The position numbers and the translations under genes are program-made. Shown here piece after piece: positions 43,841-53,980 of a stretch of DNA of 64,000 nt (positions within the stretch are counted from its first letter, which is position 1; each line of letters opens with the position of its first letter). The stretch is from positions 27,314 through 91,313 of the forward strand of contig JAGASD010000033.1 in the NCBI GenBank assembly GCA_017621885.1, in the 5' to 3' direction. The notes under the pieces are model-generated. The model searched no databases, was not told the DNA's origin, and saw only the letters and a program-made list of their open reading frames with translations. Origin of the DNA: Clostridia bacterium. GTDB taxonomy: Bacteria > Bacillota > Clostridia > Oscillospirales > Acutalibacteraceae.

Positions 43841-45194
43841 AAAGAATGATGAATTCAATTTAAAAATAACGGGCTATACCTCTGAGGGCGGCGGTGTAGG
43901 CAAATTTGACGGACAAGCTGTTTTTGTTGAAAACACAGCAATAGGTGATGAGATCCTTTGCCATATTATAAAAGCGAAAAGCACCTATGCCGTAGGTAAA
44001 GCAATGAAGATTATAAAGCCTTCAAAAAGCCGTACAGAACCGGAATGCGAAGCTTTCAAATCCTGTGGCGGTTGCTCATTTGCTCATATAAAATACGAGG
44101 ATGAGCTTAAAGCAAAAGAACAGAAGGTTAAAGATGCATTTTCAAGGATTGGCGGTCTCACACCACCCTTTGCACCAATTATAGCCTCCCCTGAAACCAC
44201 CCGCTACCGTAACAAGGCACAATACCCCGTAAGACGCGAAAACGGTGTTCTGAGCATCGGCTTTTACGCTAAAAAAAGCCACCGCGTTATTGACGGCGGT
44301 GACTGTCTTTTGCAACCTCTTGAGTTCACGGAAATCATTGAAGTTTTCAGAAAATGGATCAACTATAACAACATCACGGTATACAGCGAAAATACAAATA
44401 TGGGGCTTTTGCGCCACATTTATTTAAGAAAAGCATTTGCAACGGGTGAAATAATGGTATGCGTTGTAATCAACGGTAAAACGCTCCCCTGTTATGAAGC
44501 TCTTCTTGAAGAGTTAAAAAACGTTGACGGTTTCAAAACCTTAGTTCTTAATATTAACCGCAAAAATACGAATGTTGTTTTAGGTGACGAGTGCATTTCC
44601 CTTTACGGTGACGGATATATTACCGATATACTTTGCGATGTAAAGGTAAAAATCTCACCCCTTTCATTCTATCAGGTAAACAGAAACGGTGCAGAGTTAC
44701 TTTACGGCAAAGCTGCCCAATATGCTGATGTTTCAAAGGATGACGACATACTTGACCTTTACTGCGGAACGGGTACAATCGGACTTTCTATGGCAAGCAA
44801 GGCAAAATCTCTTATTGGTGTTGAAATAATCCCGGAGGCTATTGAAGATGCAAAAATAAATGCATCTCTTAACAACTTTGACAACACCCGCTTCATTTGC
44901 GGTGATGCTTCAAGTGCCGCAGAAACCTTGAAAGCGGAGGGAATAACCCCCTCAACAATTATTCTTGACCCACCAAGAAAGGGTTGTGCTCCCGAGCTTT
45001 TAAAAACAGTATCTGAAATCAATCCCGAAAAAATTGTATATGTTTCCTGCGACCCCGCAACACTCGCAAGGGATTGTTCCGGATTACGGGAACTTGGATA
45101 TACTGTGCAAGAGGTTACACCTGTTGATATGTTCCCACGCACCAGCCACGTCGAAAGTGTAGCACTGTTAAAAAATGATTTGCCGTTGGTTTAA
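43833..45194 (+). CDS. rlmD: RlmD-type 23S rRNA uracil-5-methyltransferase
   Basis: SAM-dependent m5U methyltransferase of the RumA/TrmA family, 453 residues from the chosen start. N-terminal TRAM domain (ITGYTSEGGGVGKFDGQAVFV), a Cys cluster (CEAFKSCGGCSF) that may bind an iron-sulfur centre, SAM motif LDLYCGTGTIGL, then LDPPRKGC and the catalytic YVSCDPATLARD. Start MLKKNDEF was chosen since GAGGAAA lies 8 bases upstream and a longer start would overlap the previous gene by 41 bases. Firmicutes carry several paralogues, so RlmCD or TrmA-like targets are possible. Confidence 0.88.
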   Translation: MLKKNDEFNLKITGYTSEGGGVGKFDGQAVFVENTAIGDEILCHIIKAKSTYAVGKAMKIIKPSKSRTEPECEAFKSCGGCSFAHIKYEDELKAKEQKVKDAFSRIGGLTPPFAPIIASPETTRYRNKAQYPVRRENGVLSIGFYAKKSHRVIDGGDCLLQPLEFTEIIEVFRKWINYNNITVYSENTNMGLLRHIYLRKAFATGEIMVCVVINGKTLPCYEALLEELKNVDGFKTLVLNINRKNTNVVLGDECISLYGDGYITDILCDVKVKISPLSFYQVNRNGAELLYGKAAQYADVSKDDDILDLYCGTGTIGLSMASKAKSLIGVEIIPEAIEDAKINASLNNFDNTRFICGDASSAAETLKAEGITPSTIILDPPRKGCAPELLKTVSEINPEKIVYVSCDPATLARDCSGLRELGYTVQEVTPVDMFPRTSHVESVALLKNDLPLV

Positions 45195-45291
45195 TTTGAG
45201 TAAAAACTCATGAATTACGGATGAATCCGCATGATTTGCATTGCATGCATTAAAGGCAAATAAAAATATTTTATATTTAAGGAGAAAAGCT

Positions 45292-45786
45292 ATGACACCC
45301 GGACTTACACGCCGTGAAAGAGAAATCACGGACATTAATGAAACTCTTAAAATATTAGACAAATCAAAAATTGTACATATTGGTCTTGTTGATGGCGACG
45401 AGCCTTACGTTGTACCTATGAATTACGGTTATACATATGAAAACGACGCTCTTACATTGTATCTTCACGGTGCAACAGAGGGCAAAAAGCTTGACCTTAT
45501 GAGAGCTAATCCCAAGGTTTTCTTTTCTATTGAATGTGATGTTGAGCCCTTTAGCGGTCAGGTTGCGTGTCAATACGGTACATCCTATTCATCCGTTATG
45601 GGCAAGGGCTTTGCGGAAATTCTTGAAGCTCCTGAAGACAAAATGGAAGGTCTTACACTTTTTATGAAAACGCAGACGGGTATTGATTTCGAATTCAACG
45701 AAAGGCTTGTAAGTGCAGTAAGTGTAATCAAAATAAACGTTACAAGCTTTACTGCAAAGCACAGACCAAAACCCATCAATGCCTAA
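45292..45786 (+). CDS. Flavin-binding pyridoxamine-oxidase-like protein (NimA-like)
   Basis: A 164-residue split-barrel FMN protein. ILDKSKIVHIGLVDGDEPYVVPMNYGY and LYLHGATEGKKLDLMRANPKVFFSIE are typical of the COG3467/NimA group. Such proteins reduce nitro groups or act as flavin reductases. TAAGGAG lies 8 bases before ATG at 45292; an upstream ATG has no ribosome site. Substrate unknown. Ends at a bidirectional terminator. Confidence 0.82.
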   Translation: MTPGLTRREREITDINETLKILDKSKIVHIGLVDGDEPYVVPMNYGYTYENDALTLYLHGATEGKKLDLMRANPKVFFSIECDVEPFSGQVACQYGTSYSSVMGKGFAEILEAPEDKMEGLTLFMKTQTGIDFEFNERLVSAVSVIKINVTSFTAKHRPKPINA

Positions 45787-45796
45787 ATCAATACAT

Positions 45797-45834
45797 AAAA
45801 ACGGCTCGAATCCCAATGGATCCGAGCCGTTTTT
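45797..45834. terminator. Bidirectional terminator
   Basis: AAAAACGGCTCG and complement (12 bp); inside the loop ATCC/GGAT can pair too. Shared by the plus-strand flavoprotein gene and the minus-strand membrane-protein gene. Confidence 0.85.
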
Positions 45835-45839
45835 TCATT

Positions 45840-47657
45840 TTATTTTGCGATAGCTTTTGCAGTAACAATTGCCTCCTCTGAAGCAACGTAAGAGATATTT
45901 ACCGTATCACCCACATTGAGGATAACCACGTTGTCATCTTCTGCAGTAGAAATTGAATAATAAACAGGCTTATTGTCAACTGCAATGTAATAAATGCTGT
46001 TGCCGTTAACAACCGCCGTACGTATATCAGTGATAACACCCGTTACTTTAAGAAGTGAAGGTGTTTGAGTGTTCGTGTTGCTCTGTGCATTACCTTCACC
46101 TGTATTGCCGCCTAATGCATCAGGTAATACCGCATCATACTTAATTTTAAGCTCGCGCTTTGTACTTGATTTAATCTTAGCAACATAGGCTTTAAGACAA
46201 GCTTCAAGATCCGGGTTTGCGTCATCTTCACTACGAACAGCATCCTGAACACGCTCAACGCTAACCATTGCATAGCTCTTAACAACATTGTTATCTTTAA
46301 GAGCCATAAAGTATGTTGCTTCGCCGTCAATATTAAGAAGAAGCGGGAATGTTGCATCCCAGCCCTTATCAGAAACAATACCCTGAGCAGATGTCTGTGC
46401 ACCGCTTTCGGTGGTACCTGAAATTTCCTGGAAAACAGCTTCCTTAGTACGCTGGTTAATAATAGCAAAACCGATTATTGAGTCGTCATTTGTAACGGAT
46501 GTAACGCCTGTATAAAGCCAAACGTCATCACCGCTTGCAATATAGCTTGAACCAACAGTTGTTGTTTTAACACCTGTCTGACCGATGTAACCGTTAATGA
46601 AACCGCCGTTATATCTGCCGTAGTAGTTGTACTGCTGGATAAGAAGATCATCAGAATAAATCTGGTCAATCCATTGAATTTCTTTATTGTTCCTGATTTC
46701 GTCAAGAGTGTATTCAACAATGTTATTTTTGTCGCAAGCATCAACAAGAACAACACCGATAACGTCGGTACCGCCTACAAGACCGATTGTTTTGTCAACA
46801 CGCTCACATACCCAGTAAGGATGACCTGTTTCGTCGATTTCCAATGAAGGTGTGCCGAACATATATGTGGGGAATTTAAATCTGAGAACACGGTCAAGAC
46901 GTTCGTTAAGATATTCGCTTGTGGAAACCTGAATATTAGGAAGGTTATTGTCAGCAAGAACGAATGCTTCTGCCTCCTGAGTATACATATTAACTCTCAG
47001 ATATGCAGGGAAACCTTCCTTTGTATTCTGAATCCATTTGAACACATCACCGTATTTCAAGGGGAATATTCTGTAGGGATTGCCTTTATAGTTAATCTGT
47101 GTTGAATATGCTTCGTCAATAACGAACTGTGAAACCCAGTTTGAAAGGTCACCAAGTGTTTTGTTTGCAAGGTTAGCCGCAACATCCTTGTCAATCATAG
47201 GAACACTGCTGAAATCCTCAAGGCTTGTGATTGTTGTGATACTTTTATCGTTAGCACCGAATTCTTCTTCGGTAACCTCAATAATCTCACTGTAGTCCCT
47301 TGCTCTGAAAAGGGGTGCAGAAACAAGGTAACCGATACCTAAAACAAGTGCAAAAACAAGACCTATAACAATGGGGATTGTTGCTTGTTTCTTCACATAG
47401 GGTATATACTCAGGCTTCATAAATGCCTTTGACGTGATAAAAGTCATACCTACATAAATGGCAATAATAACTGCTATGAAATAATAGAAATCCATAGACT
47501 TAAAGTTAATTGCAGGAAGCATAAAATAATATGCTATTGCACCGCCGATAATAGTTGTAAGTATACAGATAATGATTTTAAGAACCTTTTTCTCAGGGGG
47601 AATAACAACCTCTTTAGGTTTGCCCTTTCCCGAAAAATCAACTTTAATGGGATCCAT
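45840..47657 (-). CDS. Membrane protein with large extracellular domain
   Basis: A 605-residue protein. Three hydrophobic helices near the N-terminus (about 27-50, 55-78 and 95-115), then about 480 residues that should lie outside. That part is beta-rich with a segment RIFPLKYGDVFKWIQNTKEGFPAYLRV and a C-terminal OB-like region (about 540-605, TGVITDIRTAVVNGNSIYYIAVDN). I recall similar proteins being annotated only as hypothetical or cell-shape proteins in Clostridia; no function can be derived here. GGAG precedes the ATG. Monocistronic. Confidence 0.75.
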   Translation of the reverse strand: MDPIKVDFSGKGKPKEVVIPPEKKVLKIIICILTTIIGGAIAYYFMLPAINFKSMDFYYFIAVIIAIYVGMTFITSKAFMKPEYIPYVKKQATIPIVIGLVFALVLGIGYLVSAPLFRARDYSEIIEVTEEEFGANDKSITTITSLEDFSSVPMIDKDVAANLANKTLGDLSNWVSQFVIDEAYSTQINYKGNPYRIFPLKYGDVFKWIQNTKEGFPAYLRVNMYTQEAEAFVLADNNLPNIQVSTSEYLNERLDRVLRFKFPTYMFGTPSLEIDETGHPYWVCERVDKTIGLVGGTDVIGVVLVDACDKNNIVEYTLDEIRNNKEIQWIDQIYSDDLLIQQYNYYGRYNGGFINGYIGQTGVKTTTVGSSYIASGDDVWLYTGVTSVTNDDSIIGFAIINQRTKEAVFQEISGTTESGAQTSAQGIVSDKGWDATFPLLLNIDGEATYFMALKDNNVVKSYAMVSVERVQDAVRSEDDANPDLEACLKAYVAKIKSSTKRELKIKYDAVLPDALGGNTGEGNAQSNTNTQTPSLLKVTGVITDIRTAVVNGNSIYYIAVDNKPVYYSISTAEDDNVVILNVGDTVNISYVASEEAIVTAKAIAK

Positions 47658-47734
47658 TGTGTCAACTCCTTAAATTATATAGTAAACATTATACTCTATC
47701 CCCTTGCTAAATACAAGAGTTAATTTGTTAATAG

Positions 47735-49252
47735 TTATTCATTGGTCTCAACTTTCCAACTACAAATATCATCATAAATATTATAGCCTGCATTCACACC
47801 CGTAATATTGGGGTTTACGGACACAACCGCCTTTCTGTAAAACAACGGAATAAAGGGAACCTCGGTTGAAAAGCTTTCAACAAAAACAGTTGTCGAATCA
47901 GTACCGCTTTTATATGCTGAATATTCTGCAAAAAACTTATCGTCAATACCGTAACTGAGCACGCCGTTTTTAGTAAAAAACTCTGACAAATCACAATTAG
48001 CTGTCAGTTGCGTTTCACCAATGTATAAACCAAAGTGGCCTGTATCCAAAGCATCTGTAAATTCCTTAGGAGTTTTCTTCTGAGTTATGGTTACACCGAA
48101 GCCTATTTCCTCCAAAGAGCTTTTTAATGCTTGTGCTACAGTCAGCTTATATTGATTCTGTGTACAAACAAGAATATTCACTCTTAATGCATTTTTGCCG
48201 TTAGTTCTGATGCCTTCACCATTCACCTGAGTATATCCGTTACGCTCAAGAATTGCTATTGCTCTTTCCATTTCGCCGCCTACTCCGGGAAGATTTTCTG
48301 TATTCAACCGGTAAAAGCTATTTTTAAATGGAGTTACAACCGGTTCACCCTGCCCCAAAAAAGACGATGCAACAATGCCTGAACGATTCACGCCGATATT
48401 TATAGCCTGGCGTACCCACGGGAGCGATGTAACAGACCCTGCCCACGTGGAGTTAACACCCACATAAACAAGATTGTTCATTTTTTCCGAAACGGTAACA
48501 GATGAAAGATTGTTATACTTACCGTCACTTAAATCATCCTTATAGATGCTTATTTCATTGGCCTTAAACGGATAAACGGGGCTTGAAACACCTGCCATAT
48601 CATAAAGAGCAATCTGCTTATTCCAGCTTTTCTTATAATCTCTGTGATTAGTATTAACCTGAAAATACGGGGTCTCATCAAGAAAACCCATGCTATATTT
48701 ACCAGTACCCACATATTTTTTACCGGAAAGACGAATTATGGGAAAATCCAGAATATTCAGAGCCAGTGCGTCCGGATTATAAAGAGTAAATACAACCGTA
48801 AAATTATCCGGTGTGGCAATAGAGGCAATATTCTTTAACGATTTGCTGTAATATATATTATTCTTTGCTTTATCGAAGGATGCTTTAACATAGGCTGCTG
48901 TTAACTGAACACCATCGCTGAATTTAACGTTGGATAAAAGCTTAACCGTAACCTTTTTACCTTCATTTTTACCGCTGACTGCAAGCTGAGGCCTGCCCTT
49001 GCCGTTATCCGTAGGAACAAAAAGGCTCTCATAAATCAGCGGTATCAAGTCTCTGTTAAGACTGCTTTTTGCAGAATAAGGGAAAAATGAATCTGTGCTG
49101 ATATAAGGTAAAGATATATCTGCATCGATAACCTGCGTCGGTAAAACATAATCTTCAGATTCGGAAACAGCAGGCTCTTCGGTTTTATCGCAAGAAAACA
49201 AAAGGAAGCACATTGAAATTATCAATAAAACAGAAACTATTTTCTTAATCAT
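47735..49252 (-). CDS. ABC-type solute-binding lipoprotein (family 5)
   Basis: A 505-residue extracellular binding protein of the peptide/opine (SBP_bac_5) family. A lipobox LFSC puts the lipidated Cys at 21 after a signal sequence. Landmarks are LIPLIYESLFVPTDNGKGRPQLAVSG, VKFSDGVQLTAAYVKAS and VRQAINIGVNRSGIVASSFLGQG, then the final FIPLFYRKAVV. No permease or ATPase gene is adjacent, so it is an orphan binding protein. Its start overlaps the ymdB stop by 4 bases. Confidence 0.85.
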   Translation of the reverse strand: MIKKIVSVLLIISMCFLLFSCDKTEEPAVSESEDYVLPTQVIDADISLPYISTDSFFPYSAKSSLNRDLIPLIYESLFVPTDNGKGRPQLAVSGKNEGKKVTVKLLSNVKFSDGVQLTAAYVKASFDKAKNNIYYSKSLKNIASIATPDNFTVVFTLYNPDALALNILDFPIIRLSGKKYVGTGKYSMGFLDETPYFQVNTNHRDYKKSWNKQIALYDMAGVSSPVYPFKANEISIYKDDLSDGKYNNLSSVTVSEKMNNLVYVGVNSTWAGSVTSLPWVRQAINIGVNRSGIVASSFLGQGEPVVTPFKNSFYRLNTENLPGVGGEMERAIAILERNGYTQVNGEGIRTNGKNALRVNILVCTQNQYKLTVAQALKSSLEEIGFGVTITQKKTPKEFTDALDTGHFGLYIGETQLTANCDLSEFFTKNGVLSYGIDDKFFAEYSAYKSGTDSTTVFVESFSTEVPFIPLFYRKAVVSVNPNITGVNAGYNIYDDICSWKVETNE

Positions 49253-50019
49253 TTCACATTCACCCTTTCAATACTAATTGCTTTGCCTGTTTTTTCATCC
49301 ACCTCAATAATACAACCGCTCATACAATACTCACCCGTTGCATTTTCAAATTTAACAGGTAAATTGTATTTTAATTTTTTTATTGTAAGGCTTGGCTCAA
49401 TTCCTAGAACAGATTGAACGGGACCTACCATACCCAAATCGGTTATATATGCCGTTCCATTTGGCAAAAGCTGTTCATCTGCCGTCTGAACGTGAGTGTG
49501 CGTGCCCAGAACCGCAGTAACCTTGCCGTCAAGGTAAAAGCCCATAGCACGTTTTTCTGCCGTCGCTTCAGCGTGGAAATCAACAATTACCGTTTTGCAA
49601 CCGTCAACCTCACTCAAAGCCTTATCCACAGCAGAAAAGGGATTGCCCAAGGGCTCTGAAAAAACGGTACCGAGCATATTTATTACCGCCACACAGTACC
49701 TGCCCTTATCAATTATTCCCACACCCCTTCCGGGTACTCCTTCGGGATAATTATAAGGTCTTATAACATCAACATTCCCGTCAAGATATTCCATAATTTC
49801 AGGACGCCTGAACGTATGATTACCAAGAGTTATAAAATCTGCTCCGCTGTCAAAAAGCATTTTGCAGGCTTTGGGTGTTACACCGTTACCCTTTGCAGAA
49901 TTTTCTCCGTTAACAACACAGATATCAATATTTTCTTTTCTCTTGAAAGCAGGTAATTTTTCGAGAACAAAATCACATCCGCCTTCACCAACAACGTCAC
50001 CTAAAAACAGTAAACGCAT
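49249..50019 (-). CDS. ymdB: YmdB-type metallophosphodiesterase
   Basis: A 256-residue phosphodiesterase active on 2',3'-cyclic nucleotides (TIGR00282 family). Metal motifs: FLGDVVGE, NGENSAKGNG, TLGNHTFRRPEI, VDFHAEATAEKRA and GTHTHVQTAD. In Bacillus subtilis YmdB influences biofilm and motility and is encoded next to rny; the same order is seen here. Start MRLLFLGD is preferred as it is the family's N-terminus; an ATG 4 codons earlier is possible. Confidence 0.92.
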   Translation of the reverse strand: MRLLFLGDVVGEGGCDFVLEKLPAFKRKENIDICVVNGENSAKGNGVTPKACKMLFDSGADFITLGNHTFRRPEIMEYLDGNVDVIRPYNYPEGVPGRGVGIIDKGRYCVAVINMLGTVFSEPLGNPFSAVDKALSEVDGCKTVIVDFHAEATAEKRAMGFYLDGKVTAVLGTHTHVQTADEQLLPNGTAYITDLGMVGPVQSVLGIEPSLTIKKLKYNLPVKFENATGEYCMSGCIIEVDEKTGKAISIERVNVK

Positions 50020-50066
50020 AAATACCATCATTTCTATTTATTGGATTTTTTCAAAAAATATTAAAA

Positions 50067-50098
50067 AGCGAAACCCATCGCAACGGGTGGGTTTCGCT
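50067..50098 (-). terminator. Terminator between rny and ymdB
   Basis: An 11-bp perfect stem (AGCGAAACCCA and complement) and T-rich tail on the minus strand after rny. ymdB may therefore depend on read-through or its own promoter. Confidence 0.8.
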
Positions 50099-50129
50099 AT
50101 GTATCGGAACAACTGAAATATCGCCCGTT

Positions 50130-51680
50130 TTATTTTGCAAAATCTATTGCTCGGCTTTCTCTGATTACGTTAACCTTAATCTGACCGGGATATTCGAGCT
50201 CGCCTTCAATTTTCTGAACAATTTCTCTTGCGAGTAATACCATCTGATCATCGGAAACTGCATCAGGCTTAACCATAATACGAACCTCACGGCCTGCCTG
50301 GATTGCAAAGGCATTATCGACGCCTGCAAATGAGGTTGTAATTTCTTCAAGCTTCTGCAAACGCTGAATGTATGATTCAATATTTTCGCGTCTTGCACCG
50401 GGTCTTGCAGCGGAAATTGCATCTGCCGCCTGAACAAGACATGCAATGATTGTTTTTGCTTCAACGTCACCGTGGTGAGCCTGAATTGCGTGAATAACCT
50501 GTTCGTTTTCTTTATTCTTTCTTGCGACCTCAACACCAAGCTCGATATGTGTACCCTCTTTTTCGTGGTCAAGAGCCTTACCGATATCGTGAAGAAGACC
50601 TGCGCGTTTTGCGAGCTTAACGTCTGCACCAACCTCAGCAGCCATAAGACCTGCAAGATAAGAAACCTCAAGTGAATGGTTAAGAACGTTCTGACCGTAA
50701 CTTGTACGGTATTTGAGTTTACCGAGAAGCTTGACGATTTCACCGTGAAGACCGTTCACTCCGGCATCAATAATTGCTTTTTCACCTGTCTGCCTGATAG
50801 TGTTTTCAACCTCACGCTTTGATTTTTCATACATTTCCTCAATACGTGCAGGATGAATTCTGCCGTCAGACACAAGCTTTTCAAGAGTAAGTCTTGCAAT
50901 TTCACGACGTACGGGCTCAAAGCAAGAAACTGTAATTGCTTCGGGAGTATCGTCAATAATAAGGTCAACACCCGTAATTGTTTCAATAGTGCGGATATTT
51001 CTACCCTCACGACCGATGATGCGACCCTTCATTTCATCATTAGGAATCGTAACAACCGAAACGGTTGCCTCTGCCGCGTGGTCGGCAGCACAGCGCTGAA
51101 TTGCACCGGAAATAACTTCACCCGCTAATTTATCCATATCATCTTTAAGCTGTTGCTCATAGTCAAATATTTTAGCGGCTTTTTCATGAACAAGCTGTTC
51201 TTCGAGACTTTTAAGAAGCACGTCTTTAGCCTGCTCTTTTGAATAACCTGAAATTCTTTCAAGAATTTCAAGCTGACTGCGTTTAAGAGATTCAACCTCT
51301 TGCTCTTTTTCTTCAATATCCTTGAGTTTTTTCGCCACAAGCTCTTCTTTCTTTTCATGAGCTTCAACTTTTTTATCAAGGCTTTCTTCTTTTTGTATAA
51401 TACGTCTTTCCTGACGCTGTACCTCTGCACGTCTTTCACGAAGATCGTGTTCGGTTTCGGATCTGAGTTTATGGATTTCATCCTTTGCTTCAAGGATGGT
51501 TTCTTTTTTCTTTTGCTCTGCTTCGGTCATTGCGTTGCTTACGATACGTGCAGCTTCCTCGGTTGCGGAACCGATAGCAGCTTCTGCGACTTTTTTTCGG
51601 TGAGCACCACCTGCAACAAAGCCCACAACACCGCCGACCACAAGAGTTACAACAGCAACAATAATTGCTACGGGATCCAT
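50130..51680 (-). CDS. rny: RNase Y
   Basis: The membrane-anchored endoribonuclease that starts mRNA decay in Firmicutes. 516 residues: an N-terminal membrane helix (about 5-25), a long coiled coil (about 30-190), a KH domain with [15 protein letters not shown], and an HD domain with [15 protein letters not shown]-decay partners bind the coiled coil. GGAGGTATGTGAGGA precedes the ATG. A strong promoter lies 315 bp upstream and a terminator in the leader, see below. Confidence 0.95.
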   Translation of the reverse strand: MDPVAIIVAVVTLVVGGVVGFVAGGAHRKKVAEAAIGSATEEAARIVSNAMTEAEQKKKETILEAKDEIHKLRSETEHDLRERRAEVQRQERRIIQKEESLDKKVEAHEKKEELVAKKLKDIEEKEQEVESLKRSQLEILERISGYSKEQAKDVLLKSLEEQLVHEKAAKIFDYEQQLKDDMDKLAGEVISGAIQRCAADHAAEATVSVVTIPNDEMKGRIIGREGRNIRTIETITGVDLIIDDTPEAITVSCFEPVRREIARLTLEKLVSDGRIHPARIEEMYEKSKREVENTIRQTGEKAIIDAGVNGLHGEIVKLLGKLKYRTSYGQNVLNHSLEVSYLAGLMAAEVGADVKLAKRAGLLHDIGKALDHEKEGTHIELGVEVARKNKENEQVIHAIQAHHGDVEAKTIIACLVQAADAISAARPGARRENIESYIQRLQKLEEITTSFAGVDNAFAIQAGREVRIMVKPDAVSDDQMVLLAREIVQKIEGELEYPGQIKVNVIRESRAIDFAK

Positions 51681-51732
51681 TCCTCACATACCTCCTTTTC
51701 TCAAATAATTGTTGAATTTCAAAATAAAAAAA

Positions 51733-51755
51733 GACGGAAAACAACACTTTCCGTC
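51733..51755 (-). terminator. Terminator inside the rny leader
   Basis: GACGGAAA and complement (8 bp, 7-nt loop) followed on the minus strand by TTTTTTTATTTT, only 53 bp before the rny ATG. It is downstream of the promoter at 51995-52023 and there is no room for another good one, so it probably attenuates rny. Confidence 0.65.
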
Positions 51756-51994
51756 AAAAAAAGTCAGAAAAACCACTAAATAAAATGGAAATTCTGCATA
51801 TATAATAAAAGTTTTGTTGCAGACGTTCACACGTGTGCAGGGCATATCTATATAAACTAACGCTATATTATAAAATATTTAATTGAAAATTTGTATTAAA
51901 AAATATATAAATAACAAAAATATATAAATAACAAAACCATTATCATACAATACGGATAGTGCACTATTACCACAAATAATACATCATCTCGTAT

Positions 51995-52023
51995 ATTATA
52001 ATAAAAACTATAACAATAGTCAA
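51995..52023 (-). promoter_or_regulatory. Strong sigma-A-type promoter of rny
   Basis: Minus-strand TTGACT, 17-bp spacer, TATAAT. It predicts a leader of about 305 bases that is AT-rich, includes a 10-bp palindrome CACACGTGTG (51829-51838) and two direct copies of a TATATAAATAACAAAA motif. Confidence 0.75.
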
Positions 52024-52071
52024 GAAAAAAAGACACTCAAATTCATTTTTTTGTTAATAATATTCAATTTT

Positions 52072-52551
52072 TTATATTTCCGGAAAAACAGATGCACATT
52101 CTTTTAAAATTTCTTCAACCTTTTTTGTTGCTTCAGTATTTTCGGGTAAATCACGTAAATCTGTCCTTTTCCACAAAGAAAGCACCTGAGGGAAAGTAAG
52201 TATAGTTTCAATTACAGCATCATTTCCGTATCTGTTTTTTAACATTTCAATTATCTCACAAGGGTCACTACCTTCAGTTGAAAAAAGTCCACCTTTTTCA
52301 ACCGCAAAAGCGCAAAGATTTTTTATTTCTTCTCCTTCACCGCAAGCAAGAAGTGCATCAATTCGCTTTTCAACCTCTTTCACATCAAGAAGAAAGGCAA
52401 AGGAAAGCATACAACCTATCTGCTTCTGAGAAAAGCCTCTTTTATTAAAAGCACCTATATAACCCGCAACAATAAGACCTACCTCATCATTCTGCTCTGT
52501 TATATCAGTTTTACTGTCAAGAATCCATTGGGGGACATTTTTATTTTCCAC
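52072..52551 (-). CDS. Unknown 159-aa helical protein
   Basis: A cytosolic helical protein. VGLIVAGYIGAFNKRGFSQKQIGCMLSFAFLLDVKEVEKRIDALL could be a short helical regulatory unit, but no family is recognised. It starts 6 bases after the shikimate kinase gene and probably shares its transcript. Confidence 0.65.
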   Translation of the reverse strand: MENKNVPQWILDSKTDITEQNDEVGLIVAGYIGAFNKRGFSQKQIGCMLSFAFLLDVKEVEKRIDALLACGEGEEIKNLCAFAVEKGGLFSTEGSDPCEIIEMLKNRYGNDAVIETILTFPQVLSLWKRTDLRDLPENTEATKKVEEILKECASVFPEI

Positions 52552-52556
52552 TATAA

Positions 52557-53054
52557 TTACCTCTCGCTTCTGCTTATTATTAAATCAACACATTTTTCCG
52601 GGGTAAGCTCTGCACATTCTATAATTATATCTGCATATTTCTCATAAAGAGGAGCTCTTTCGTTATAAAGGTCATTTAACGTTGTGCCCTCTTTCATTGC
52701 GATACCGCGGGTATGAATATTATTTATACGCTCATAAAGCTCATCGGGACCCACCTCAAGATAAACAACCGTACCGTTATTTTTGAGGTTTCTCATAGCA
52801 TTTTCACCATAAACAACACTGCCGCCCGTAGCAATAACAGTATTCTGAAGCTTCACCTCAGAAACAAGCTCATTTTCAATTTTTATAAAAGCATCTATGC
52901 CCTCTTTATTTATGATTTCACAAAGACTTTTTGAATACTTTTTCTGTATGAGTAAATCCGTATCACAAAAATCCATTAGCATAGATTTTGCCAGAAGAAC
53001 ACCAACCGTGCTTTTGCCTGCACCCGGCATGCCTATAAGAACAATATTTTTCAT
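52557..53054 (-). CDS. aroK: Shikimate kinase
   Basis: Phosphorylates shikimate at O3 in aromatic amino acid synthesis. 165 residues, P-loop GMPGAGKS (8-15), the DTD motif (FCDTDLLI), GGSVV (shikimate site; IATGGSVV) and the lid RAPLYEKYADIII. Only this step of the pathway is in the window. No obvious ribosome site stronger than AGG is seen 9 bases upstream. Confidence 0.92.
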   Translation of the reverse strand: MKNIVLIGMPGAGKSTVGVLLAKSMLMDFCDTDLLIQKKYSKSLCEIINKEGIDAFIKIENELVSEVKLQNTVIATGGSVVYGENAMRNLKNNGTVVYLEVGPDELYERINNIHTRGIAMKEGTTLNDLYNERAPLYEKYADIIIECAELTPEKCVDLIISRSER

Positions 53055-53129
53055 AAAAACCTCACAACCGTAAAAATAAGCGATATACTACCGAAATGAT
53101 AGCATATCGCACTTGTTTTTTCAACAGAT

Positions 53130-53345
53130 TTATTCTGCTACGGTAACTGTAATATCAGGATTTTCTGCCGCTGCCTCAGATTCGCATTTGTTGCAGAGAA
53201 TCATCCAATCCTCTGTCATATTAGAATCAGCTTCAACCTCAACCTCTGCACCGCATTTATCGCAATGAAGGATTTTTGTTGCACCGCAACCTACAAAAGC
53301 AACAAGCATAAGTATAACAAGAAGAATTGAAATAATTTTTTTCAT
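53130..53345 (-). CDS. Small lipoprotein with zinc-ribbon-like Cys pairs
   Basis: A 71-residue protein starting MKKIISILLVILMLVAF; lipobox FVGC puts the lipidated Cys at 20. The exposed part has two CxxC pairs (HCDKCG and LCNKCE), so it may bind zinc or iron. GGAGGTG lies 8 bases before the ATG, which excludes a start 19 codons upstream. Function unknown. Confidence 0.75.
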   Translation of the reverse strand: MKKIISILLVILMLVAFVGCGATKILHCDKCGAEVEVEADSNMTEDWMILCNKCESEAAAENPDITVTVAE

Positions 53346-53398
53346 AAAAACACACCTCCTGATAGTGTTTTTTATTATGCAATATATGTCACAATTTG

Positions 53399-53899
53399 TC
53401 AAGACTCCCTGTAAGTAGGCGCATTTTTAGGCGCTGAGCCTTTTATTACCTTATGGTAATACGAATAGGTCATAGGAACATCCTTATTAAGATGCCCCGC
53501 ATCTGTAACCTCACCGAGAAAAACTGTGTGAGTCTCGGTTTCCATAGTATTAATCACCTTGCAGGTTATGAATGAAATTGCCTGAGGCAAAACAGGCACA
53601 TAACCCTTAACAAGGTGCTCTATGCCTTCAAATTTATTAACCTCTCTGCCGCTTCTGAAGCCAAAAGAGCCGATAATCATAGGATCAACGTTTTCGCCAA
53701 GAATGTTAATGGCAAAAACACCTGTATCTTTAATGCATTTATTGGTAAAATTATCGTGATTGATTGATACCGCAATTGTTGCAGGCTTTGATGTTATCTG
53801 CATAGCAGAATTTGCAGTACAGCCCGTAGGATTGCCCTCGTTCCAAGCAGTTACAACATAAACACCATAAGACAAATTAAATAATGCTGTGTTATCCAT
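53399..53899 (-). CDS. Flavin reductase-like domain protein
   Basis: A 166-residue FMN-binding protein of the DIM6/NTAB family. LSYGVYVVTAWNEGNPTGCTANSAMQITSKP is the flavin loop, followed by IAVSINHDNFTNKCI, FAINILGE and the final SYYHKVIKG. In anaerobes these often accompany rubredoxin, giving an electron-transfer or oxygen-reducing set, and the rubredoxin gene follows just upstream. GGAGG precedes the ATG at 53899; the long upstream reading frame is non-coding. Confidence 0.85.
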   Translation of the reverse strand: MDNTALFNLSYGVYVVTAWNEGNPTGCTANSAMQITSKPATIAVSINHDNFTNKCIKDTGVFAINILGENVDPMIIGSFGFRSGREVNKFEGIEHLVKGYVPVLPQAISFITCKVINTMETETHTVFLGEVTDAGHLNKDVPMTYSYYHKVIKGSAPKNAPTYRES

Positions 53900-53980
53900 A
53901 ATAAACCTCCAAAACGCCATTATTATCAAATTAATTATATCACATATCGGTAAATTTTGCAAATTTCTGAAAAAAGACAA

